Assembly: GCF_000808535.1 (NCBI RefSeq)
Contig: NZ_JWLV01000023.1
Location: 62,001 to 126,000 of the forward strand
DNA from: Vibrio sinaloensis
GTDB taxonomy: Bacteria; Pseudomonadota; Gammaproteobacteria; Enterobacterales; Vibrionaceae
Direction: 5' to 3'
DNA length: 64,000 nt
Shown here piece by piece: positions 53,781 through 61,050 of the stretch (position 1 is its first letter; the number at the start of each line of letters is the position of its first letter). A program made the position numbers and the translations under genes. The notes beneath the pieces are model-generated. The model did no database searches. It had not been told where the DNA came from and was given only the letters and a program-made list of their open reading frames with translations.

Positions 53781-53854
53781 CCAACAATCAAACACGCCAA
53801 CGATGGGAATCAGGGGCATCTTATTAACTAACGTCGTGAGACAGAGGAAAACTA

Positions 53855-54181
53855 ATGAAATCACTCTCTATTCAAGAATGTCAGCGTGACCTTGCCGCGT
53901 TAGATGCGGCAGACCAATTAACGGCCAACGTTGAGAACGAAGTGAAAAAGCTCAAAGAGATGGACATGAGCAAGCTAATGAGCAAAGCCACCAAGATGTT
54001 AATGACGGGCTCTTTTTCATTGGAAGCGTTAGGGCTTGCGCCCAACTTCTTCGAGCAAATTGAGCAGTTAACCAAGCTCAACAATGTGGCGCGTAAGAAA
54101 TACCGCGCTCATGTTACCGCTAACCTCAACCAGTTGGATGGCATTGAAGAAGCGCAAGTGGTGGAGGGTAGCAATGAGTAA
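53855..54181 (+). CDS. Helical prophage protein, unknown function
   Basis: 108 residues, soluble and mostly helical, with heptad-like stretches (LTANVENEVKKLKEMDMSKL; FFEQIEQLTKLNNVARKK). AGAGGAAAA precedes the ATG. First gene after a 74-base gap following rep and overlapping the next gene by 8 bases, so it may begin the late transcript. No family recognised. Confidence 0.65.
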   Translation: MKSLSIQECQRDLAALDAADQLTANVENEVKKLKEMDMSKLMSKATKMLMTGSFSLEALGLAPNFFEQIEQLTKLNNVARKKYRAHVTANLNQLDGIEEAQVVEGSNE

Positions 54182-54686
54182 GCATCCGAATCCGGTTCGC
54201 GGTTATGTGCCTTGTCCGGTGTGCTCAAGTGAAGCAACCGTACATCAAGTAGGTGAAGGGCGTTTGATTGCCGAAGGCGAGCCACCGAAGAACAGTCGCA
54301 ACCTTGGTTTGAAGTATTACAAGTGTCCAAATTGCGGTAATAGCTCCATGAGCAAAAGCGTTGATAAGTACATCGAAGAACGCTTTTCAACGGAAAGGAT
54401 CATGGTAGGCCAAAAGCTCGAAGCGCTATATTCAACCGAAGCCAACGCACTAGAAACCGTTGAAAGTGTTGAGCCTGATGCTATCGCTGAGCCCAGTGAT
54501 AGCAAGGTTGAAAGCACTGAGTTAACCGAAAGCGAAACCGAAGAGAAAGCGCCCGTCTCAAAGTCGTTCTTTTCGTTCAAGCGTGTATTGACCGCACTTG
54601 GTGTACTGATTGTCCTACTGTGGGCTTTTCGCTTATTGATGCCAAAACCACAATCTGAGGAGGTCGCCAATGCAGCAACCGAATGA
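54174..54686 (+). CDS. Zinc-ribbon protein with C-terminal membrane segment
   Basis: 170 residues from ATG 54174; a longer frame inside the previous gene is rejected because GGAGGGTAGCA supplies a site here. Cys pairs CPVC (~14) and CPNC (~55) make a zinc ribbon, an acidic Ser/Glu-rich linker follows (~95-130), and one membrane segment (VLTALGVLIVLLWAFRLLMP) ends the protein. PM2 has small zinc-finger transcription factors at a comparable place; here the ribbon would be anchored to membrane. Role unknown. Confidence 0.7.
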   Translation: MSKHPNPVRGYVPCPVCSSEATVHQVGEGRLIAEGEPPKNSRNLGLKYYKCPNCGNSSMSKSVDKYIEERFSTERIMVGQKLEALYSTEANALETVESVEPDAIAEPSDSKVESTELTESETEEKAPVSKSFFSFKRVLTALGVLIVLLWAFRLLMPKPQSEEVANAATE

Positions 54687-55128
54687 AACCTTGGAGCCAT
54701 TGACTGAGGGCGATGATTGGGGCGATTTTGGCGGGTTTATCAAGCAGCTTGAAACCGAAGAGTCACCCACTGAACTAACCGAAGAAACCGCACCAGAAAC
54801 CGAAGGGCTGAACGATGAAGCGCTGCAAGGTTTTATGGGAGTGATGTTCACCTTGTGCGAGCAAGCCACCTGCATTATTTCCGGTGTGGAATTTAGTTTT
54901 GATGAGAAAGGCAAAACCGAAGTGATTAATGCGGCGGTGCCTGTGCTCAATAAACACGGCGGCAGCATTATGGCCGTGTTTGGGGATTACATCGAAGAGG
55001 CCACGCTGCTGATTGCGGTGCTTGGTCTGATTTATACCTCAAAGCGCACCATCAAAGAGTTAGCGATGCAAAAAGCGGAGGAGGAGAAACGCAATGTCGA
55101 AAAAGCCAAAGCCGCTCAACCTGCCTAA
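54670..55128 (+). CDS. Acidic membrane-associated prophage protein
   Basis: 152 residues. Highly acidic first 50 residues, a central region with two cysteines (LCEQATCIISG), a membrane segment (~113-130, ATLLIAVLGLIYTS) and a charged coil tail (MQKAEEEKRNVEKAKAA). AGGAGG precedes the ATG inside the previous gene. Overlaps the ATPase gene by 35 bases. Probable membrane component of the virion or assembly factor, inferred. Confidence 0.65.
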   Translation: MQQPNETLEPLTEGDDWGDFGGFIKQLETEESPTELTEETAPETEGLNDEALQGFMGVMFTLCEQATCIISGVEFSFDEKGKTEVINAAVPVLNKHGGSIMAVFGDYIEEATLLIAVLGLIYTSKRTIKELAMQKAEEEKRNVEKAKAAQPA

Positions 55129-55861
55129 TCCGGTGAACTCCAACCCGTCACACGATGCAGAGCATGTGATTTATGTGGCGGGAACGGGCGGGGGTAAAAC
55201 CTCAGCAGTGAAGCATTTGGGGCTTGTGCCGAAAGCCTCTCAAGCGGTGTTCTTTGACCCGTACCGAAATTATGCGGGGACGAAGTTTCAAGGACAGATG
55301 TGTCATGGCACTGAATCTCGCGCCGCGTTCGTCAAATCCTTGCTGGTGGCTCGTCGCTCCGGTCAGTCGTTTAAGCTCGCGTACATTCCCAAAGGCGGGG
55401 CAACGGCTGACGAATTGGAGTTCTTTAGCGCGGTGGTGTGGGCGATGGGTAACGGCCATGCGCCCAAGCTGCATACCGTTATCGAAGAGTTGGCGAGCTG
55501 CGTTGAGACTTCCGGCAAACTCAAGGGCAAAGCGGGGGAGCTGCTTCGCGGTGGTCGTCAGTATGGTTTAGTGATTCACACCGTGTTTCAGCGTGGTCAG
55601 GAAGTGCCAAAAACCGTGACCGAACAATCTTCGACTTGGTGGATTGGCGCGGTCAACTCGATGTCCGATGCCAAATGGTTGGCTGACAAAAAAGGCTTAG
55701 AGATTGGCGAGATTGCCTCGCTGGTTTCGGCCAAGGTCAACAAGCAGAAAATCAACAAGCCGATTGCTGAATACATGCTCGTGCGTGATGGGATTGGTAA
55801 CGTTGAAAAACGCGCATTTAACTGCCAAACAGGGGCGAAAACCTCCCTAAATTATCGGTGA
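55094..55861 (+). CDS. Genome-packaging ATPase, PM2 P9 / A32-like
   Basis: 255 residues of the FtsK-HerA superfamily. Walker A is GTGGGKT (30-36). The Walker B strand is LHTVIEEL (126-133), ending in two glutamates rather than the usual Asp-Glu. The downstream sensor region GLVIHTVFQRGQEVPKTV has the conserved glutamine Q166 typical of P9/A32 enzymes of tailless viruses. It should drive DNA entry through a vertex. GGAGGAG precedes the ATG. Confidence 0.88.
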   Translation: MSKKPKPLNLPNPVNSNPSHDAEHVIYVAGTGGGKTSAVKHLGLVPKASQAVFFDPYRNYAGTKFQGQMCHGTESRAAFVKSLLVARRSGQSFKLAYIPKGGATADELEFFSAVVWAMGNGHAPKLHTVIEELASCVETSGKLKGKAGELLRGGRQYGLVIHTVFQRGQEVPKTVTEQSSTWWIGAVNSMSDAKWLADKKGLEIGEIASLVSAKVNKQKINKPIAEYMLVRDGIGNVEKRAFNCQTGAKTSLNYR

Positions 55862-55876
55862 TGCCCTTCACACTCC

Positions 55877-55908
55877 AACCTATAGGTTAGCCACTCAACC
55901 TATAGGTT
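55877..55908. promoter_or_regulatory. Twin palindromic operator upstream of the capsid genes
   Basis: The perfect palindrome AACCTATAGGTT occurs at 55877-55888 and again at 55897-55908, with starts exactly 20 bases apart (about two helical turns). It lies in the only sizeable gap of the late block, between the ATPase and capsid cassette. A dimeric regulator binding on one DNA face is the natural reading. Confidence 0.6.
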
Positions 55909-55982
55909 GCCTTCCGTTGTCCAACTCGTTTTTTCCTCGCTTAATCAAGGCTCTTTTCAACCTGTGACGAATTGGAAACAAC

Positions 55983-56111
55983 ATGAAAGCACAACACAAA
56001 AACATGTTAATCACGGCCTTGCTGACCATCATCATCTTGGCGGCGATTAACAACATTGCGGCCATGAAAACTCTGAAAGAAACCATCAACGGCAAAACTG
56101 GCTGGTTCTAA
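55983..56111 (+). CDS. Single-pass membrane peptide
   Basis: 42 codons: MKAQHKNMLITALLTIIILA, then AINNIAAMKTLKETINGKTG and WF. One membrane helix (9-28) and a short basic tail. It ends 11 bases before the capsid start. Size and place match the small membrane proteins of PM2-type virions. No strong ribosome site (GGAAAC). Confidence 0.6.
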   Translation: MKAQHKNMLITALLTIIILAAINNIAAMKTLKETINGKTGWF

Positions 56112-56122
56112 GGAGAACGGTA

Positions 56123-56950
56123 ATGGAAGCACTTCAAACACTATTTAACCCGCGTCCAAAAGAGCTCGACCCTGTAGAGGGTGTGGCATGGGGCAACCAA
56201 GCTACGCTGCGTTTGGTGTCGGGGCCAACCTACCAAAACCTTGAGCTAGTGACGAACATCTTTAACCCGTCTGATATTGAGCGCGTGCGCATCACTCACA
56301 ACGGTAAAGAGATTGTTTCGCTCTCTGGTCAAGACATGGTGGATTTACAAGAGCACCGCTCGAACTACACGCAGCAAGGTCGCTACGTGATCTCGTTTAG
56401 CGACATGACCATGCGCACCAAGATTGGCGTTCGCCAAGGTGAACTCGTGACGTTGCCAGGCGAAATCTGGTTTGTGTACATCCAACTGAAAGCGAAAAGC
56501 GGTGTCGAGGCGCCAAGCATTCGCGCCCGCGCTCATATTACGGAAGCGCAAACGCAGCGCATCTTTATGCCGCGCATCTTCTCGCTGACGTGGTTCGCGT
56601 CTGCCTCTGGTCGTACGCCGTTTGATTGGGCCGAGCGCTCGCCGTATCTGAACATTAACCGTGTTCACTTCAAAGACGACACGATTGAGCGTGTTCGCGT
56701 CATTCGTGACGACCGCGAAGAAATGAACGTCAACAAAGCGGACAACGCTTTCGACTTGGCGGCGATGGGCCTTGAGCAAAACGATGGTTGGTTCTCGCTC
56801 GACTTCATTCGTACTGGTTTTGGTACGGAAGGCAAGCTGAAAACCCAAGCGGTGCGCTCACTGCAATTTGAGCTTGAGAAATCCTCGTCCGGCAGTGTGC
56901 CGCTTATCGTGGAAGCCATCGAGCAAGTAGCTGTGGTTAACGCGCAATAG
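56123..56950 (+). CDS. Major capsid protein, PM2 P2-like double jelly roll
   Basis: 275 residues; PM2 P2 is about 269. Two similar halves are visible: each begins with an IERVRI-type strand followed by a helix with conserved Asn/Asp (IERVRITHNGKEIVSL near 53-68; IERVRVIRDDREEMNVNKAD near 191-210, resembling the ADND region of P2). The sequence is beta-rich, without signal or membrane segment. AAGGAGA precedes the ATG. Identification rests on length, duplication, recalled P2 pattern and neighbours. Confidence 0.8.
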   Translation: MEALQTLFNPRPKELDPVEGVAWGNQATLRLVSGPTYQNLELVTNIFNPSDIERVRITHNGKEIVSLSGQDMVDLQEHRSNYTQQGRYVISFSDMTMRTKIGVRQGELVTLPGEIWFVYIQLKAKSGVEAPSIRARAHITEAQTQRIFMPRIFSLTWFASASGRTPFDWAERSPYLNINRVHFKDDTIERVRVIRDDREEMNVNKADNAFDLAAMGLEQNDGWFSLDFIRTGFGTEGKLKTQAVRSLQFELEKSSSGSVPLIVEAIEQVAVVNAQ

Positions 56951-56958
56951 GAGTGGCT

Positions 56959-57243
56959 ATGAGTTGGTTAGATGCAATCAGTGAGGCAGGCGGCGAGCTC
57001 GTCGATGCGGTCTCTGATGCGGGCAGCACTTGGATCAAAGGTGTGGCTCAAAACGACATCGACAACAAGCAGACCGCAAGCAACCCAGACGAAGCACGAC
57101 CGCATCAAGTAGAGGGGCAGACCGCCGATGGTCGCCCTCTGGTTAGCCATCAAGGGGGCATGAATACGACTTACATCGTAATGGGTGTGGGCGCTCTTAT
57201 TGTTCTCTTGCTTGTTGTGATGCTGATGAAAGGGGGTAAGTAA
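56959..57243 (+). CDS. Membrane protein of the capsid cassette
   Basis: 94 residues from ATG 56959, with AGGAG correctly spaced; a GTG two codons earlier is less likely. A hydrophilic N-terminal 70 residues (SWLDAISEAGGELVDAVSDA) and a C-terminal membrane helix (TYIVMGVGALIVLLLVVMLM) before KGGK. Probably sits in the internal membrane of the virion. Confidence 0.65.
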   Translation: MSWLDAISEAGGELVDAVSDAGSTWIKGVAQNDIDNKQTASNPDEARPHQVEGQTADGRPLVSHQGGMNTTYIVMGVGALIVLLLVVMLMKGGK

Positions 57244-57377
57244 TGCCTTTTCTACTCCCTGTGGTGTTTTTGGGTGGCGGCATTGTTGGCTTTCAGCTCT
57301 CTGAGGGCTCAAGCAAGCTTGTAATGATGTTGGTGCTCTTGGTCGTGGGCTACGCGCTTCTTAAGGGGGGCTTATGA
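57243..57377 (+). CDS. 44-residue hydrophobic membrane protein
   Basis: MPFLLPVVFLGGGIVGFQLS, then EGSSKLVMMLVLLVVGYALL and KGGL. Two hydrophobic segments joined by SEGSSK make a hairpin. The start shares a base with the previous stop (TAATG) and the stop overlaps the next start (ATGA). Likely virion membrane protein. Confidence 0.6.
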   Translation: MPFLLPVVFLGGGIVGFQLSEGSSKLVMMLVLLVVGYALLKGGL

Positions 57378-57580
57378 TTCCGATGCTAGGCGGTGGCCTC
57401 ACCAATAGCGGCACCATGCCTATTAGTGGCGGTCAGGCTGGCCCCTCTACCGCAACGAGTACCAATAACAGCGGCCAAAGCATTGGCTCTATCAACATGG
57501 GAAGCCCTCAAGGGGTGAGCCCTTGGTTGATTGGTGCGGTTGTGGTCATTTTGGCTTTTCTGGTGCTGCGCAAGAAATGA
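57374..57580 (+). CDS. Gly/Ser-rich protein with C-terminal membrane helix
   Basis: 68 residues: a low-complexity Gly/Ser/Thr N-terminal half (GGGLTNSGTMPISGGQAGPS) and a membrane helix (SPWLIGAVVVILAFLVLRKK) at the end. Coupled to both neighbours by ATGA overlaps. Probably a virion membrane protein with an exposed N-terminal part. Confidence 0.6.
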   Translation: MIPMLGGGLTNSGTMPISGGQAGPSTATSTNNSGQSIGSINMGSPQGVSPWLIGAVVVILAFLVLRKK

Positions 57581-57948
57581 TTGTCTGTGTCACTGAGAAC
57601 CCCGAAGCGCTTGCCCGATTGAAGGTGGCCTTTCGCGCTTGTCCGCAGGACTTTGAGGAGCTGAAAGCCGAAGTCCAGACAGGGCGCGTAAGCCTCTATC
57701 AACTAACGGGTGAGGGCTACGACATCACAGTGGCCGGAGAAATCCTCGGTGAGAGCTATTACCTATGGGGCGTGTCCGGTTATGGGGTGATTCAAGGTAT
57801 TCGAGAGCTTCAAACCTACGTGAAGAATGCGGGGTTAACCAGTATTTCCGCTGAGACCTATTTTCCCGCGTTGGCGCGTTTGGTTCGCCGCTTGAACACC
57901 ACGGAAAAGCCTCTGACCGACACCACGCACCTAACAATGAGAGTGTAA
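57577..57948 (+). CDS. Soluble prophage protein, unknown function
   Basis: 123 residues from ATG 57577 (MIVCVTENPEALARLKVAFR), coupled by ATGA; a longer frame read through the previous gene is rejected. No membrane segment. Mixed alpha/beta pattern; no family recognised. Confidence 0.6.
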   Translation: MIVCVTENPEALARLKVAFRACPQDFEELKAEVQTGRVSLYQLTGEGYDITVAGEILGESYYLWGVSGYGVIQGIRELQTYVKNAGLTSISAETYFPALARLVRRLNTTEKPLTDTTHLTMRV

Positions 57949-57950
57949 TT

Positions 57951-58385
57951 ATGGGTGGTAAATCCAGCTCTAAGAACATCACCTCGACCAGTAACGTCAG
58001 CGGTCAAAATGCCATTTCGGGCAACAACCTCGGAACAGCCATTAGTGGCGTGTCGGATTCGACCATTACGGTCACGGCCACTGACCACGGCGCCATCGAG
58101 AAAAGCCTGTTATTTGCCGAAAGCGCAATGAATGGCTCGCTGTCGTTTGCGGGTGATGCCTTAGACGATATGAGCGCGGCGAACTCGGAGAACTTGCAAA
58201 TGTTGGCAGGGCTCGCGGGTAACCAAGCCGAGCAAAACAAACAAAGCCTAGATTCCATTATGGAGCTGGCGAAATTCAAACAAGACAACGGCCAAAGTGA
58301 GACGCGCAAAGAGCAAATCATCATGTTGGTTGTGATTGCCTTGATTCTAGGAGCGGTGGCCATGATGGCACTGAAGAAACGATGA
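57951..58385 (+). CDS. C-terminally anchored virion-type protein
   Basis: 144 residues. A Ser/Asn/Gly/Thr-rich start (MGGKSSSKNITSTSNVSGQN), a middle with beta then helical pattern (DDMSAANSENLQMLAGLAGN), and a C-terminal membrane helix (QIIMLVVIALILGAVAMMAL) with KKR. This layout suits a minor capsid or penton-linked protein anchored in the viral membrane. Function inferred only from context. Confidence 0.6.
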   Translation: MGGKSSSKNITSTSNVSGQNAISGNNLGTAISGVSDSTITVTATDHGAIEKSLLFAESAMNGSLSFAGDALDDMSAANSENLQMLAGLAGNQAEQNKQSLDSIMELAKFKQDNGQSETRKEQIIMLVVIALILGAVAMMALKKR

Positions 58386-58930
58386 AATTTACGCTGCAAG
58401 AAAATCAGCCGTATCCAGTGACCATTTCCGGCTCTTGGCTGTGGCTGCGTTACGCAAGCGCTCCAATTGTGATGGAAACCGTGACGGGTGAGCGCGTGAC
58501 AATCCCGCAAGGCTCGGTGATTAAAAACAACGAGCTGCTTGGCCGAGTGCTGCTGCATTCGAGCGAATCTCAAACCATTGATGTGGAATTTGGTAAAGGC
58601 GATTTCCAACCGCCGTCTGACGGTCAGCGTGTGGTCATTGAGTTAATGCCACCAATGGAGATTGCACCGAATCAGCAAGTGAAAACCAAGGTGCAGCCCA
58701 AGAGCAGCGCCATTGATGCGCAAGAGCTGACGATGCCCGCAAGCCTTGAAGAGAATCTGACTCGACAAAAAATCACGATTCGTACCCCAAGCGATAACGC
58801 CGAGCAGATTTTGATTAACGGGAGCTATCCGCTACTGGCGGGTGAGCTCATTGAGATTGAATCGACCGCCGCCATCGAACTGACAGGAGCAGAAACCGAT
58901 CGCGTGTTTATCTTGGAGTGCCATTCATGA
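58382..58930 (+). CDS. Beta-rich structural protein candidate
   Basis: 182 residues, no membrane segment, dominated by alternating hydrophobic strands (YPVTISGSWLWLRYASAPIV; QKITIRTPSDNAEQILINGS). The two halves may be related beta domains joined by a Pro/Lys linker (~95-125). Coupled to both neighbours by ATGA. A spike or vertex role is possible in this position. Confidence 0.55.
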   Translation: MKFTLQENQPYPVTISGSWLWLRYASAPIVMETVTGERVTIPQGSVIKNNELLGRVLLHSSESQTIDVEFGKGDFQPPSDGQRVVIELMPPMEIAPNQQVKTKVQPKSSAIDAQELTMPASLEENLTRQKITIRTPSDNAEQILINGSYPLLAGELIEIESTAAIELTGAETDRVFILECHS

Positions 58931-59739
58931 ACGAACAACTATTAGATCGCATTCGCCAAATCATCGGTGAGGGCAGCTCGGTGAATAAGGTCGAGCGTTT
59001 GACTGAGTACGTGTTGTCGTTAGGCCAAGGCTCTACCGGAGATAAGGTGAACATCTATCAACCTCGAACCTTTGATTTGGTGCCTGTTCGATACCCACCA
59101 GAAATGTATGAAGGCTCGTACCGCAAAGACTGCTACTCGCTGCGAAAGCGAAACGGCCTAGAAGTGGTGCATTACCGTGATTTGGTACCGGACTACATTC
59201 GAGACCCTATTTTCGCTGACCCAGAAGGGCATAAGGACAAAGAGCTCGAGATGGTGATTAACGTCAACATCCGTCAGCAAATTGCTTTAACCGAAGAAGG
59301 GTTTGAGAACTTGGATTTGTGGGGCGGTTTGATTTGGGATGTGGGATTTGATGTGGATTCGCAACCAGAGCTATCCGCCATTGTCGCCAGTGTTCCTATC
59401 ACAACCACGCGAGACCGAGACAATGTGGTGTTGATGACAGGTGGTTACACCAAGGTGGTGCGCCTGCCGCTATCTGGCAATCAGGCCAATATGGGGGACA
59501 ACACACTAACGGTCGAAAAGCTCAACTTTACCTTTAATAACTTGCGCTTGGCGTGTCAGTTGAATTGGGACCGCGCGGGTTTTCCATTTGAAGAGTACTC
59601 GCAAAAAATCATGTGGAAAGAGGAGGCCATTCACCTGACGGAGCCACCTCTGCAAGAAATCTACGCCGAGCCGTTCGGTGTCAGCATTCTTGATATGCAC
59701 ATCGTCGATAAAGTCGTGAATGACGCGGTGCCAATGTAA
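58927..59739 (+). CDS. Prophage protein, possible vertex or spike component
   Basis: 270 residues from ATG 58927 (MNEQLLDRIRQIIGEGSSVN). A short helical start is followed by a long beta-rich region with VPVRYPPEMYEGSYRKDCYSL and NFTFNNLRLACQLNWDRAGF. No signal, membrane helix or enzyme motif. Similar in size to the capsid protein but without its duplicated pattern. PM2's spike P1 is about 335 residues; I cannot confirm homology. Confidence 0.55.
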   Translation: MNEQLLDRIRQIIGEGSSVNKVERLTEYVLSLGQGSTGDKVNIYQPRTFDLVPVRYPPEMYEGSYRKDCYSLRKRNGLEVVHYRDLVPDYIRDPIFADPEGHKDKELEMVINVNIRQQIALTEEGFENLDLWGGLIWDVGFDVDSQPELSAIVASVPITTTRDRDNVVLMTGGYTKVVRLPLSGNQANMGDNTLTVEKLNFTFNNLRLACQLNWDRAGFPFEEYSQKIMWKEEAIHLTEPPLQEIYAEPFGVSILDMHIVDKVVNDAVPM

Positions 59740-60272
59740 TGCGTGCGCCACTCTTCGTTTTCATACTTCTGCTTGTGGGTGGTGTGGTTTACGTCACCCG
59801 CTCACAACGTGGGAGCGATGTTATTGAAACCATCACTCAAGAGGTAACCAACGTGGTCAATACCATTCGTAAGCCTCGCGGCGTTCGAGCGAATAACCCG
59901 CTCAACATCGAGAGCAATGTAAATAACAACTGGCTCGGCAAGGTCACGCCATCGGTGGATAGCCGTTTTGAAACCTTCCAAGCGCCGGAATATGGGTTCC
60001 GAGCAGGAGCCAAATTGCTGCGTGATACCTATCAAGGGCGCTACGGCCTAGAGAGTATCCGCGAGCTTATCCATAAGTTTGCGCCAAGCCATGAAAACAA
60101 CTCAGACCATTACGCCGAGTTTGTGGCGAAGCGTGTCGGCGTGAGCCCTGATGCGCCGATTGACCTACGCAGCGACAACACACTGGCGCGTCTGATTCAT
60201 TCGATGTCGATTATGGAAGTCGGTCGCCATTACACCCTAGAGCAAGCACAGCAAGGGGTACAAATGGCATGA
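59739..60272 (+). CDS. Membrane-anchored peptidoglycan-active protein candidate
   Basis: 177 residues. One N-terminal membrane helix (APLFVFILLLVGGVVYVT), a linker, then a domain starting RGVRANNPLNIESNVNNNWL and continuing FETFQAPEYGFRAGAKLLRD. This RxNNPLNI / FRAG pattern recurs in phage virion proteins with lysozyme- or transglycosylase-like folds. It probably opens peptidoglycan during entry or exit. Starts on the previous stop (TAATG). Confidence 0.65.
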   Translation: MRAPLFVFILLLVGGVVYVTRSQRGSDVIETITQEVTNVVNTIRKPRGVRANNPLNIESNVNNNWLGKVTPSVDSRFETFQAPEYGFRAGAKLLRDTYQGRYGLESIRELIHKFAPSHENNSDHYAEFVAKRVGVSPDAPIDLRSDNTLARLIHSMSIMEVGRHYTLEQAQQGVQMA

Positions 60273-60367
60273 CCAAACAAGACGCCAAGAAAATCATCGT
60301 GATGGTGATAGGGGCCATCTTGAGTGCCTACGCCATCAAGTTTCTGAAAGGGAATAAATTGCTATGA
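60269..60367 (+). CDS. 32-residue membrane peptide
   Basis: MTKQDAKKIIVMVIGAILSA, then YAIKFLKGNKLL: basic start, one membrane helix (9-25), basic end. ATGA overlaps couple it to both neighbours. Too short for family assignment. Confidence 0.5.
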   Translation: MTKQDAKKIIVMVIGAILSAYAIKFLKGNKLL

Positions 60368-60573
60368 AAAAGTATCTAGAAAGTCTTATCAAACAGCCGT
60401 CCACGTACAAAGGGGCGGCGCTCATTGCGGCGGGTGTGGCTGCGGCGTCAGGGCATCCTGAGCTGTGGACGGTCTCGGTGAGTGAGTCCGGCGCGAGCTA
60501 CGGTGGTCTCATTGGTACGCTTGTACCGATGGCGCTTGGTCTATGGGAAACCTTACGTAACGAGTTCAAGTAA
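60364..60573 (+). CDS. Holin-like small membrane protein
   Basis: 69 residues with two hydrophobic segments (YKGAALIAAGVAAASG; GGLIGTLVPMALGLWETL), a charged start and end. The size, two-segment layout and position after the peptidoglycan-active gene fit a holin. Coupled by ATGA to the gene before. Confidence 0.6.
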   Translation: MKKYLESLIKQPSTYKGAALIAAGVAAASGHPELWTVSVSESGASYGGLIGTLVPMALGLWETLRNEFK

Positions 60574-60725
60574 TGGCTGAGTACCAAACCCTAATAATAG
60601 CTGCGGTGAGCGCAATCTCTAGTGGTATTGGTGTTGGCGTAGCGATTAAAACCGACCTCAAGTGGATCCGTCGAACGATGGAAAAAATGGAAGAGCGGAT
60701 TGTTCGCCTAGAAGAACGTCATTAA
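60573..60725 (+). CDS. 50-residue membrane/coiled-coil protein, possible lysis partner
   Basis: MAEYQTLIIAAVSAISSGIG, then a second hydrophobic stretch and a charged helix (RTMEKMEERIVRLEERH). One membrane helix (~7-25) plus coiled-coil tail resembles small lysis or spanin-type proteins. Starts on the previous stop (TAATG). Last gene of the late run. Confidence 0.55.
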   Translation: MAEYQTLIIAAVSAISSGIGVGVAIKTDLKWIRRTMEKMEERIVRLEERH

Positions 60726-60764
60726 TAACGTCATCGTAAACGTCATTGTCCTCGTCATATGACG
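60717..60764. repeat. Four CGTCAT repeats at 12-bp spacing
   Basis: CGTCAT begins at 60717, 60729, 60741 and 60753, exactly 12 bases apart; the last copy is the palindrome CGTCATATGACG. The first overlaps the end of the 50-residue gene. The array precedes the late terminator. An iteron-like binding site is inferred. Confidence 0.6.
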
Positions 60765-60777
60765 TTTAATTGTGTTA

Positions 60778-60804
60778 GCCCACTCTTAGGAGTGGGCTTT
60801 TTTT
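60778..60804 (+). terminator. Terminator of the late operon
   Basis: GCCCACTC (60778-60785), TTAG loop, GAGTGGGC (60790-60797), then TTTTTTT. Confidence 0.9.
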
Positions 60805-61036
60805 ATTTTAGCTTAATTGAAAAAGATAAAGGGTGAGAAGAGAATAAAGTCAGTCTCTGTTCACAAGCCCTTAAACTGATAGATTTGTTCTCGAGTTAAC
60901 TTATAAGCCTTTAGCCATAAGCGTTTAGATTTTTGCAAGTGGAATAATTCCCTTTTTGGCAATTTTCATTGTTTTCTTTCTTACTGAGATCGTTGCCACT
61001 AAGATCGCGTTGATCTTAAGTAAGGGCATATTTTTA

Positions 61037-61050
61037 TTGATCTAAATCAA
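61037..61050. promoter_or_regulatory. FNR-type binding site
   Basis: TTGATCTAAATCAA matches the FNR consensus TTGAT-N4-ATCAA at every conserved base. It lies in the non-coding part of the prophage, 6 bases before a perfect 8-bp inverted repeat. A downstream gene is not evident. Confidence 0.5.
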
